From assembly GCF_918797505.1 (NCBI RefSeq), contig NC_092794.1, forward strand, positions 806,001-870,000: a stretch of DNA of 64,000 nucleotides, in the 5' to 3' direction. The DNA is from Bemisia tabaci. Taxonomy: Eukaryota > Arthropoda > Insecta > Hemiptera > Aleyrodidae. Position numbers and translations under genes: made by a program. This document shows positions 44,801 through 52,498 of the stretch, one piece after another. The first letter of the stretch is position 1. Each line of letters starts with the position of its first letter. Under the pieces are notes generated by a model. It was not told the DNA's origin and did not search any database. It worked only from the letters and a program-made list of their open reading frames with translations.

Positions 44801-47800
44801 ATAACAGTCAAATCCGACTTTTTTGCGCGCGAAAATCGGTCGGCGCGCGTTGAGCGGAAACTTCAATCGATCATAACTCCGGAACCGTTCGGTTCCCTAG
44901 CTTATACGACCACTCGTTGGATGCGGAAAAAGACGAACAATTTAAAAAACTGGTTTTGGTTCAAATCAAAAAATGTGAAATTTCAGTTTAATCCGTTTAA
45001 AAGAAATTGTTTTTCCTCAAAAACTGAAAAAAAACACATAAGTTAAGTTAAAAATTTAATTTTGGGATTTTGACCTTTAGAATCTGAAAGTATGCAATTT
45101 TAGACGATTTTTCGTCCAAACCGGGCCTCAATATCTTGTTTCGTTCGAAAGATATCGAGGGTCCCAGGTTTTGACTTCCACTCCCCCTCCTAGCGCCCCC
45201 CCCCCCCAAAAAAATTTTTTGGGGGTCTGAAAATTTGGGGAAAGAAGCGCTCCAGTATTAGTAACTGATAGACGAAGTTTGAATAAGTTTTCGTGGGGGG
45301 GGGGGTGAAAAATGTCGTTTTTGCATACGGCTCTTTTGCTGTGCGATCATGGCGCGCGTTCTCAAAGGTCAGGGAATTTCTCAATTTTTCGTCAGGGAAA
45401 ACCTGAAAAAGTCAGGGTAAATCATTTCCAAATTTTTGTGGCAACCCTGTAACTGATCCCTGGAGATGTAGTATCAAGAAAAATTAGCTGCCCCAAAGTG
45501 CCATTTTGGGAATAAAGCTCAAATGACTTTGAAAAAGTGAAATAAATAAAATGGTGGCTCGAGGGAATTTGAATTCCATAGGTCTGCGATGAATAAACAC
45601 TGGATATGTGATAGGTGATCTGTAAGTAATTTTTAGTGCTGAGTCCGAAAATGACCTTGGTTTTTCTCCAACACCCACCAATTTTCCGGAAAATTGAGAT
45701 TTTCCACTTAAAATGGATTTTTCGGGAAATGTGATTTTCCGCAAAACTGGTGTATGGTGAAGAGAAACCAAGGTCATTTTCGAATCCAGGAGACAAAAAT
45801 ACATGGGAAAACATGCCGCGCGTGGTTAAAAAAAGTCCACGTTGTTTCAGATAACGGGGGCTTTCCTCTCAAATGTCCTAATGGACGCATATGATACTAG
45901 TCCGTTTCCTTTCCATCTGAAAAGACGGGAAAATTATATCAAGTCGGTGTCTAATGATGTATCTTTCATCTACGACCTGCTGCTAAAGTCAAAAATGGCC
46001 TAAATTCTTTTCTATCTCCTAACTATTTCTGAAAAACTCGTGTTTTTTTGACATCGGAATTTTTTTTTTTTTTTTTTTCTTTTATGATGTTTAATTTTTT
46101 CGGAAAGTTAGAAGTTAGGTAATAGAGGAAATTGAGGTAATTTGAGCTTCAGCAGCAATCATGAAGCCGAAGAAGCTCCATTAGATACCTAAGTATAAAT
46201 AAAGGCAGTGACAGTGTACATTGGTGACTTGCGGGGCCTTTATTTAGGAAGGCTCGGATAATGTATGATTTATATTTGATTGATGTGTATTTGATTTGTA
46301 TTTTTCTCTCATATTTTCCCCCTTATCATTTTCTTTTGTAAGAAAGCTAAAGAGGTGCCCTTTCAGGAATGAAGAGGAAAGGAGGTCCTCTGTTTTCCTA
46401 TCAAAATTTTCGGATTTCTTTTAATTCATTTTTTGGGGGAGAGGAGGGGGAAGGGTAAAATATATGAGTAAGAAACGTTTTATATACGATATTTAAAAAT
46501 TTTAGCGGAGAGGAAAGTCCCTTGAACACTTAAAACTCTGATTGAAATGAGTGTAGAAAGTTTGAACTTATCTGTTGTTTAACAATATCTCTATATTTAT
46601 CTGGAATTGTGCCAAAATACGTATCTAAACCCAATAATCAGCAAAACAGTCATCAAAAATGAAATCTGCGACGAAAAATACATAAAAATCATGTATTCTG
46701 CTTTGTTTTATGAGCGAAAACACTACGTAAATGAGCAAACCAACTCACGTGATGTGCCGTGTGCGGCCTGCCCTATGACTGGATCCACCGTGTGCCCTTT
46801 AGAAAAACTCGGGTTTTTTCAAAAATCTACTGCCGAATTCGTTCGCTCGTTCGTCAAGCTCGTTGAGTGCCTCAGAAAATTGATGGAAGATCCATCCATA
46901 TAGGTCAGTCATTCCCGAAACCGAAATGAGAATCTTCTGTGCATGACGTCAGCGTTACTGCCGCGAAAACCAGAAATGTCGGAAACTATGCTTTTCTTAT
47001 GGGAGAGAACTTTTTCTTAATGAATCATTTTTTCTTACTTTTAAATCCTTTGAAGCTTTCTGAGTGTCGAAAGGAACGTTTAGAAATTAGCGTCAAGGGT
47101 TTCAATTCAGCTGAATTTGCGTTTTTATATTTTTAAATGATTTTTGAAGTCAGCGATGTAACAAGCCATCTAGTGGTATAGATTCGCGTGTAAAAATGGC
47201 TGATGCAGAGTAAACGGTAAAAATGAAAGAACACAAATTCGGCAAAATCGAAACCCTGAATGCTAATGTCTAAACGTTCTTTTCGACTCACAGATAGTTT
47301 CAAAGGATTTAAAAGTAAGAAATTTAAATGATTCATTAAGAAAAATTTGCTCTCTCCCATAAGAAAAGCATTGTTTCCGACTTTTCTGGTTTTCGCGGCA
47401 GTAATGCTGACGTCACGAGCCAATGGAAAGGGGTTTTCCCTGAGCGGGGAAATCTGCGCAATGACTGACCTATATGGATGGATCTTGAACTGATGCAACG
47501 ATGCATCTGGGGTTACAAGGTACCAAGGGAGTGGAAAGAGTCCTGGATCAAAGCCATCTGCAAAAAAAAGGGAGAAAGGACGATTGTAACAACTGGGTAC
47601 CGGGGGCTCTCAGTGACCGGGACAAATAGCAAAGTGTACGGGAAGGTACTGAATGCGAAGATCAAGAACGGATAGCAAGAGCATAAAGCAGAGGAGCAGG
47701 CTGGTTTTAGAGCTGGCAGGTCAACGGTAGATCACTTATTTGTCATCGTCCAGGTCATTGCGAAGAAAGTGGCCGTATCTCTGCTGTCAAACGTTCAATA

Positions 47801-49061
47801 AAAGCGATTGACAGAAAGATGTACAATGAAAGGTAACATGTACTCCGCTTGCACTTCGTTTGTTGTTTATTATGTGTTGTTGTTATTAATTCAGGGTTGG
47901 AAGAGTGAGAGTATTTATGTTACGGGCAAATCCCGATTTTTGGGCGGTTTGCGATCTGCCCCTTTTTTGGGGGGCAAATTCTAATTCAAGAAAGAAAAGA
48001 AGAAAATTGAATAGGAAGTTCTGGCCTTAATGACGATTATTTGTTTCCGCAGGATGATGAGGTATGACACTGATGAGTTACGTAAAACGCCTGCTTTCTT
48101 GCATGCACAGAGGTTGGGTTGGCAGCTACTTTTGCAAAAAACACTTTTGAAATCCGTGGCCTCCGAAGTTAGAATTTTCTCAGCTGACAGTTCACAGGGG
48201 AATTTGAGTATTTGGCACATCCTAAAGAGTCAAGAAACGTTCTTTGTAATCGCCGAATTGATTTCTCGCATAAAGAGTTGACAGGATACCCTTTTTTGTA
48301 TCCAGTTTGTGCATGTCCTCAGCTGTTACTTCCAAGATGACAGCTACTGCGTGGCGCGCCTCGCCTTTTTCCCAATTAATGTCAGGGTATGGGAGCAAGA
48401 CGTTGCAGCCCACTTGAAGCGGCATGAATTAAGTTTTAACATATTTTTAGCCTGCCTTGCAAATTTTCAATGGCTATCCGTTTTGCTGCTTCGTTTCCAG
48501 TGACTTTACTCCTGTCATTTCCCTAAACAATTGTCACTTCTGAGCGCTGCCAGGTTGATCAGCGATTGTCACGTTTTGAGCGCTGCCAGGTTGATCTTCG
48601 GGTCTTATCAGACAACGCACGCATCTTCAGGTGTTGTTGTCCATCACTTACTTTGCTCATGCGTCCACCAGCTCTGCCAAATTCTCGCAGTATTCAAAAA
48701 TAGCAATCTGCCCAATTTCACCCGGGCGGATCCCCATCTGCCCAATTTTAGCTGGCCTGATTCCGATCGGCCTGGGCAGATCGCGATCCGCCCAAAATCG
48801 GGATCTGCCCGTAACATTTGTTTTTACAGCTTTTTTCCTTAGCGTCTATTTTGTACACACTCACATTAAGTGATCATTCTTTCCTGTTGCCCCATTTTTC
48901 TCTACATTTTACTCTTTTGTGTGCTTATTTCCAGGGTCATCCATGGATTTGATGTGCTTGATGATCTGGAAAAAGTTCAAGTAAATCCCAAAAGTTATAA
49001 ACCCTTAATAGACAACAAAATCACTGGAGTCACCATACATGCAAATCCTCTTGCAGCTTAA
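35757..49061 (+). CDS. PPIL3: cyclophilin-type peptidyl-prolyl isomerase PPIL3 (4 of 5 coding exons)
   Basis: Peptidyl-prolyl cis-trans isomerase of the PPIL3/CypJ group, a spliceosome-associated cyclophilin in animals. Join: 35757-35831, 36856-37017, 37190-37308, 48935-49061. Every intron is GT-AG and all phases agree. The product has 160 residues here, or 161 with an initiator Met, the length of human PPIL3. Visible motifs: [41 protein letters not shown] (catalytic Arg, Phe, Gln), [13 protein letters not shown] and the end TIHANPLAA. The position equivalent to the cyclosporin-contact Trp of CypA is Tyr ([11 protein letters not shown]), and PPIL3 proteins generally lack that Trp. The initiator ATG must lie in a small upstream exon that I did not find; an alternative acceptor 4 bp further in (ggcag, 35760) is possible. 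The last intron, 11.6 kb, is full of transposons. Confidence 0.9.
35832..36855. other. PPIL3 intron 2, no other gene recognised
   Basis: About 1 kb. Minus-strand frames at 35788-36446 have Lys/Arg-rich, unrecognised products and are most likely chance or relic. Confidence 0.6.
36786..36855 (+). promoter_or_regulatory. tandemly duplicated 3' splice site before PPIL3 exon 3
   Basis: 'tctccaaaacttcttttaca' + g + 'aatt' occurs twice, 34 bp apart, so two identical acceptors exist (AG at 36820-36821 and 36854-36855). Only the second gives the conserved reading frame; use of the first reads AAT TAA and stops at once. Confidence 0.8.
36856..37017 (+). CDS. PPIL3: PPIL3 coding exon 3 (catalytic arginine exon)
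   Basis: 54 codons from NFLALC to EFKENLK, phase 0 at both ends. It contains [15 protein letters not shown], the core active-site segment. The acceptor is the second of two identical ones; donor gttggt. Confidence 0.93.
37190..37308 (+). CDS. PPIL3: PPIL3 coding exon 4
   Basis: 39 codons plus 2 nt, [16 protein letters not shown] to KYTVFG(R). Acceptor ttttag, donor gtaaga. It carries the substrate-groove segment NGSQFFFT. Confidence 0.93.
37870..38340. repeat. diverged relative of the 20061 foldback
   Basis: In the PPIL3 intron. Shared ordered blocks: 'ctctaactttttacctaatt', 'gtttgaaacttgggg', 'aaagggagct', a G-run, and 'cgtttcaaaatggcgg'. No coding sequence. Confidence 0.6.
38898..39213. 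mobile_element. hAT-like MITE, about 315 bp
   Basis: The left end 'gtaggggttgtcggtaa' and right end 'gaacacccctag' are roughly inverted (TAGGGGTGTTC type), with palindromic 'ttccgataagagcgctctta' inside. The ends are imperfect and no target duplication could be fixed. Confidence 0.45.
39255..40640. mobile_element. foldback MITE (786-1308 family) split by a second element
   Basis: Outer arms 'acacgatggtgccactaatt' (39296) and 'ctagtggtgccatcgtgttt' (about 40536) are inverted. The inner sequence 'gctaccctgagggtccacc' is interrupted at its TA by the 894-bp element at 39389-40282. Confidence 0.75.
39389..40282. mobile_element. 894-bp TA-target element with CCCAGATRA ends and ACGTT-rich subterminal arrays
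   Basis: The ends CCCAGATAAC and (inverted) CCCAGATGAA are flanked by TA (39387-39388, 40283-40284). Removing the insert restores the continuous host MITE sequence, so the boundaries are well supported. Both subterminal 150 bp are filled with ACGTT/AACGT motifs in both orientations. No transposase. Confidence 0.85.
40827..40992 (+). CDS. orphan terminal exon, acidic C-terminus
   Basis: After an acceptor-like ttccag (40826), 54 codons read [18 protein letters not shown], an acidic linker with six Glu, and [15 protein letters not shown], then TGA; a poly(A) signal AATAAA follows at 41101. This strongly resembles the last exon of a protein-coding gene, but I do not recognise the protein and found no upstream exons. 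A later acceptor (tatacag, 40860) is also possible. It lies in the PPIL3 intron on the same strand and cannot be in phase with PPIL3 exon 4. It may be a nested gene, a transduced 3' end or an exon-carrying transposon. Confidence 0.4.
41101..41106 (+). terminator. poly(A) signal after the orphan exon
   Basis: AATAAA 108 bp after the TGA at 40990-40992. Confidence 0.4.
41180..42992. other. PPIL3 intron sequence, otherwise unassigned
   Basis: Apart from the tandem repeat, no gene or named element is recognised; 42360-42560 is locally GC-rich. Confidence 0.3.
41740..42190. repeat. tandem repeat, about 125-bp unit, two close and one diverged copy
   Basis: 'catggatttccacgcaaaag' and 'cgatccgaagaccgacgctt' recur at 41950 and 42077; a diverged copy ('cgcgcaaaagccatcctgag') lies at about 41765. 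On the minus strand the array is open for 147 codons (repeating [20 protein letters not shown]), but this looks like a by-product of repetition. Confidence 0.75.
42993..45449. mobile_element. hAT-like element, 2457 bp, carrying a nested palindrome
   Basis: The ends CAGGGTTGCCAC and GTGGCAACCCTG are inverted, and TAACTG is repeated directly on both sides (42987-42992, 45450-45455). CAGGG ends suggest hAT, although hAT duplications are usually 8 bp. Near both ends lie 'cagggaaaacctg' modules. G/C runs and a 1.3-kb palindrome fill the interior. No transposase is seen. Confidence 0.65.
44011..45336. mobile_element. 1.3-kb near-perfect palindrome nested in the hAT-like element
   Basis: The outer ends 'aaagagccgtatgcaaaaac' and 'gtttttgcatacggctcttt' pair, and pairing continues with few gaps to the centre near 44680 ('agtccagaaattacagatac' against its inverse at 44720). 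Arms are about 640 bp. A 91-codon frame in the right arm is a shadow. Confidence 0.85.
45630..45800. repeat. hairpin repeat
   Basis: 'gaaaatgaccttggtttttc' (about 45648) is inverted as 'gaaaccaaggtcattttcga' (about 45763); the inner 'ggaaaattgagattttccac' is itself nearly palindromic. Confidence 0.7.
45815..46886. other. PPIL3 intron, nothing recognised
   Basis: AT-rich, with T17 near 46061. A 98-codon + frame (46607-46903) has no recognisable domain. Confidence 0.3.
46887..47486. mobile_element. 600-bp inverted-repeat element
   Basis: The perfect 27-bp ends begin AAGATCCATCCATATAGGTC. Longer imperfect arms include 'actgccgcgaaaaccagaaa', 'atgcttttcttatgggagag' and 'ttaaatcctttgaa'. Flanks resemble each other ('aaattgatg', 'gaactgatg') but not perfectly. 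Confidence 0.75.
47487..47800 (+). pseudogene. non-LTR reverse transcriptase fragment
   Basis: '[19 protein letters not shown]', then '[19 protein letters not shown]', a stop (TAG, about 47673) and in-frame '[17 protein letters not shown]'. This is the conserved N-terminal part of LINE RT (PEEWK...YRGISL...QAGFRxGRST). Downstream palm motifs are lost. In the PPIL3 intron. Confidence 0.75.
47918..48816 (-). mobile_element. Ginger-like DNA transposon relic, 899 bp
   Basis: Inverted ends begin TGTTACGGGCARATCCCG (about 45 bp, also inverted GGGCGG and GATCTGCC blocks) and end ...CGTAACA, a TGT...ACA layout. The flanks TTTA and TTTG are one base from a 4-bp duplication. Inside, minus-strand frames show the C-terminal part of a retrovirus-like integrase (see 47990-48425). 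Ginger elements are cut-and-paste transposons with such integrases and 4-bp duplications. 'gagcgctgccaggttgatc' is doubled at 48541/48577. Confidence 0.6.
47990..48425 (-). pseudogene. integrase C-terminal region of KRBA2/Ginger type, frameshifted
   Basis: The minus strand reads '[20 protein letters not shown]', '[14 protein letters not shown]', '[13 protein letters not shown]', then in the following frame a 'GFQKC...C...C' cysteine cluster. This is the order of the post-catalytic module found in KRBA2-like/Ginger integrases (VGDNV.VP.PDVDR..., then a Cys-rich tail). The DDE core is missing. Identification rests on motif memory and needs a profile search. Confidence 0.5.
48935..49061 (+). CDS. 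PPIL3: PPIL3 terminal coding exon
   Basis: One nucleotide completes Arg, then [14 protein letters not shown] through TIHANPLAA and TAA. Acceptor ttccag. It lies 11.6 kb from the previous exon but matches the family in phase, length and sequence. Confidence 0.92.
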
Positions 49062-50442
49062 TCACAGGACATAAGTGACTAGAGGTGAGGTACTTGTACG
49101 GCCGGCTCCGGGCTCCCGGTTCCTTCAGTTTTACACCCAAAGTTTTAATACTACAAAAAAATGCATAGAAACCTTTATCATCCCAAATGAAATTGGTCAC
49201 CATCCTGCTTTAAAAATCACACGGACAGTAACTGAACGCGTTGTTTCCAAAAGGGAACAAATACTAACCAAGTTTAACCTAACTCGAGGTAATACCAGTT
49301 TTCAGGAGGAACAAAAAAATGCTTTTTTAGGTTGTAAAGATTTCAATGATCGAAACTTGCTGAGGTATGTTCATTAGCGGCCCAGTAAAGGCCGGTTCTA
49401 TCACCTCTGGTCAACTCTGTTTGCTGTGTAACCAGAGGATAAGCGTTTATCCTCTTGTCGAACAGAAACCCGTTTTATCATCTCTTTTCAGGCACATTTA
49501 TCTTCTGGTTTAAGTAGCAATATTGTTTTGAAAAACATAGTGACGAAATGCCATCAACTATCGGGGCATCACCTCCAAAACTTCAATTTATTCCATGCAA
49601 AAATCGGTTGCGAACTAGCTCCGCCAGATGTCGCGATATGTCATCACCAATGTTTGAGAGGAATAAAAGGAAAACAAGGAATTGATGAAGGAATGTTCGC
49701 CATGGGCTGCACTATTAACCAATCAGAGACCAGGATTTAGTTTTGTCTTCTTGTTAAAACATTTGACAGGAGGTCAAAGTACCTGTCAAATATTTTCTAC
49801 GCTCTAAGGACCCAGCAATATATCTGATTTCGATAGGTCTCCTAAGCTGGGGCTTTTATTGGTAGCCTTACATTCTACCTAATCCGCTGTTTAAAGCTAA
49901 GGTTTTCAATATTTGTAGACTGAAATTCAACTCGATCAGCTGCTTGAAACACTTCTGAAGCTAAAACGTCAATGACATCTCTCAGAAGCCGGGGAGAATG
50001 ATTTGGATGGGTCTTTGGAACCTTATATTTTTACCAAGCTTGTACAAAATCATGGTGCACAGGCTCACTCGATTGCTTGCCAAAAAAACCTTGTCCAACT
50101 TCTAAGAGCTGTCGTTGAATACAAGTGTTCTCACGTGTGAAGTTAAACTTTTGTGTGCAACATTTGTTCCCATGTTATATTTTATTTATTTTTTTACTAA
50201 TGAGACGGTCTATTTTTACCTTATCATTAGTTTTGTTATTCTTATTTTTGACTAAGGAGATGATCTTAGTACTCGAGAATGACGGCTAGATACTTTTTGT
50301 TGAATTTATTTGTTTCAAATAAAATGTTTCTCTTTTCCTGTAAAACCAATCAAAACTTGTTGAGATTGGAGTGAGGTCAATCGTGTTTGTCAAAACAACT
50401 GTGGAATTCATAACATTCTGTTTCTACAATTTTCTTTTTAGG
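49062..50442. other. PPIL3 3' side and unassigned DNA
   Basis: Probable 3' UTR followed by AT-rich sequence; an AATAAA-containing stretch lies near 49662 and again near 50319. No recognised gene apart from the exon-like frame at 49919. Confidence 0.4.
49919..50140 (+). pseudogene. exon-like frame with one internal TGA, unrecognised
   Basis: After an acceptor-like 'tttgtag', 74 codons read TEIQLDQLLETLLKLKRQ, TGA (49973-49975), then HLSEAGENDLDGSLEPYIF and NLVQLLRAVVEYKCSHV before the final TGA. Composition is helical and coding-like on both sides of the TGA in the same frame. I do not recognise it. A decayed exon is the simplest reading. Confidence 0.3.
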
Positions 50443-50578
50443 TGTGTACGGGAAGATCTAAGTCAGTCGTCGGTCTTTCTTTGTAATGTGACTATACGCT
50501 CATAATAAAACATGCTTATTTGCATTTATTAATATATATTCGGAGTTAGTTTTATTGTATGTTTCCATATAACTCGAA

Positions 50579-50593
50579 GGGTTAGGGGCCCAG
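50579..50593 (+). promoter_or_regulatory. primer-binding site for half-tRNA initiator Met
   Basis: GGGTTAGGGGCCCAG differs at one position from the complement of the initiator-Met anticodon arm (GGGTTATGGGCCCAG), the internal primer site used by Drosophila copia. Confidence 0.7.
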
Positions 50594-50687
50594 AGATTCG
50601 CGTATGGTGCCATAGCGTGACTCTCATCAGTGTTTTTATGGTAGCGATCTACTTCATTGTGAAGTCATTTTTTAACGAATTTAGATT

Positions 50688-51158
50688 GGCAGTTAACGCT
50701 ATGCCGTTTTGAAAGTGAAATGACTGGAGTTAATGACTGGAATTCCGAAAGAGTGGTTAAACATTGAGACGAAAGAAATGGGTGGTTCTTTGTCAAAAGA
50801 AGATAAAAGCCAGAAGGTATCGGGACAAGCTAACATAAATTTTAACCATGACGAAGCCCAATGGTGGGTCATCTCGCCAATTTTATTCATTGCAGTGACA
50901 ACAATTTTAGCCTTAGCGATAAGTTATGTGAGGAAAATTATGCAAGCGAATAAAATGATGAAACGAGGAATCGTGTTACCCCGAGCCTCGCGTGGAAATT
51001 AAGTGCGATACATGTAACAGACAATCCAATGAGTTTAACGGGACTTATCAAAGTTTCTTTTTGAGTTTAACGAGACTCGTAATTCAACAAATACCCTTCA
51101 GAGCTTAACGCAGCTCATGAAAGTACAATTAATTTTACAAAGAGTGTAACGTGACTCT
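50688..51158 (+). promoter_or_regulatory. leader with five hairpins sharing a TAACG loop
   Basis: The hairpins are GGCA/TGCC (50688-50705), GAGT/ACTT (51031-51046), GAGT/ACTC (51063-51078), GAGC/GCTC (51101-51116) and AGAGT/ACTCT (51141-51158). Each loop contains TAACG, most as TTAACGNR. The third-versus-fourth stem change (T-A to C-G) is compensatory. They frame the leader between primer site and gag, consistent with an RNA signal such as packaging or dimerisation (inference). Confidence 0.5.
50733..51002 (+). CDS. small single-pass membrane protein in the copia leader
   Basis: An 89-codon frame between the primer site and gag. It begins MTGIPKEWLNIETKE, is polar to about residue 47, then has one hydrophobic segment of about 20 residues (WWVISPILFIAVTTILALAI), followed by a basic tail (SYVRKIMQANKMMKR). 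This looks like a type III/II single-pass membrane protein with the basic side inside. Copia elements usually have only leader RNA here. It could be an element-specific accessory gene, a captured host piece or chance; the full-length open frame and clean topology favour the first two. Confidence 0.5.
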   Translation: MTGIPKEWLNIETKEMGGSLSKEDKSQKVSGQANINFNHDEAQWWVISPILFIAVTTILALAISYVRKIMQANKMMKRGIVLPRASRGN

Positions 51159-51200
51159 CACATGTTTTGATTATTGATTAGTGTAACGCAAATAATAAAA

Positions 51201-52178
51201 ATGACCGATGAAAACAACAGTGAATTGAACCGGGTAACGAGGTTAAAGAATAAAGAAAATTATCAACTATGGGACTTCGAAATACAAATACATTTCGAAT
51301 CCAGTAATATACTCAACGTAGTAAACGGAAGCACGAAGAAACCGATACAAGGTGCCACAGAAGAGAATACAGTCTTTGAGATAAGACTAGCGGAGTGGAA
51401 TAAATGCGATGCGATGGGAAGAAAATTCATAGTATCAACGGTGGACAAGAGTATCCTGTTACACCTAATGACCCTAACGACAGAGCATGATATGTTCATC
51501 AAACTGAAGGAGCTATTTGGCAGAGCTGGTCCAGATTTGAAGTGCACCCTATTGAAGGAGTTCTTCAGCAAGGAATTCAAACAAGGTTCGAAACTGATGG
51601 ATCATGTAAGTGAATTACAAAACTTGTATAGCCGTCTACAATTAGTTGAAGCTGGTGTGGACGAGCAAATGCTCATTTCAAAAATTTTAACAACCTTACC
51701 AGACAGACTTAATAATTTGGTCCTATCATGGGAGATACAAAATAAAACTGAGCAGAAACTCACTGACTTAATTGAGAGACTTCAAGCGGAAGACAACAAG
51801 GAAAAGTCAAGTGAGAATGAAAGTATAGCATTCATAGCAAACCGTAAATTTAAATGTTATAAATGCGGCAACGATGGACACAAAATGAAATTTTGTAGGA
51901 GTTCATATGATATAAGAAAGGACCCTAAATGTGAAAAATGTAACATACATGGACACAAAACTGAAGCATTCAAAGGGATTGGCACAAAAGGGGCCGAAAA
52001 GAGGTGGTGTTCAACTTGTAGAATGAATAACCACACCAACGCAACCTGCAGAAAAACAGAAAAATTAAGGCAAGGATCACCAAACAATGATGGGGATTCA
52101 ACAGTTTGTTTTTACGCTGCTAATGGGACAACTGAAGATTTTGTCGTTGACAGTGGAAGCTCCTCACACCTCGTCTAG
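51201..52178 (+). pseudogene. copia gag and protease start, truncated by a stop
   Basis: The start is placed at MTDENNSELNRV, 9 codons inside a longer frame, because the gag match begins there. Gag domain (UBN2/copia type): 'YQLWDFEIQIHFES', 'LKELFGRAG', 'LTTLPDRLNNLV'. Zinc knuckle CYKCGNDGHKMKFC (CX2CX4HX4C) near residue 218. Two further knuckle-like units follow, one with its last Cys replaced by Phe. The frame then reaches the aspartic protease motif VVDSGSSSHLV and stops at TAG. In intact elements the polyprotein continues through protease, integrase and RT, so this copy is dead. Confidence 0.85.
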
Positions 52179-52222
52179 TCTTTACAGCTGTTAACAGAAA
52201 CTCAAGATATGAAGGAGGAAAA

Positions 52223-52498
52223 ATGTGTGAAGAATGTGTTCTTAATGAAGTACAATACGTGCCGAATTTACGTCAAAACTTACTTTCTGTTAACGCTATC
52301 CTGAAGAATGGAGGCGAAGTGATATTCAAGGAGGATATGGTTCTTATTTGCAAAAATGGTGAGATAATAATAAAAGGTTATAAACAACAGGGCCATTTTC
52401 TGGTTAAACGCAAAGTGTGTCGCGAACAATCGGAAGTTTTCCTCGTGGAGGAAACTCGTAATTGGCATGAGAAATTGAGACATCTCAGTTTGCAATAT
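52223..52498 (+). pseudogene. copia protease end and GAG-pre-integrase region
   Basis: In a different frame from gag: 'VQYVPNLRQNLLSVNAIL', 'GEVIFKEDMVLICKNG' and 'NWHEKLRHLS', the typical run from protease end to the zinc-binding pre-integrase domain. A deletion or frameshift separates it from the protease start, and the foldback at 52499 ends it. Confidence 0.8.

Larger units (their letters stand above)
50443..52498 (+). mobile_element. Ty1/copia element A, 5' half
   Basis: This includes a putative LTR (50443-50578, boundaries unresolved, AATAAAA at 50503), a primer-binding site, an unusual leader, gag with zinc knuckles, a protease start and the pre-integrase region. The element is cut at 52499 by a foldback insertion; integrase, RT and RNase H are not found beyond it. 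Confidence 0.8.

Noticed and set aside
44771..45046. 91-codon frame on +
   Set aside because: It lies in the right arm of a long palindrome and its mirror appears in the left arm; no domain.
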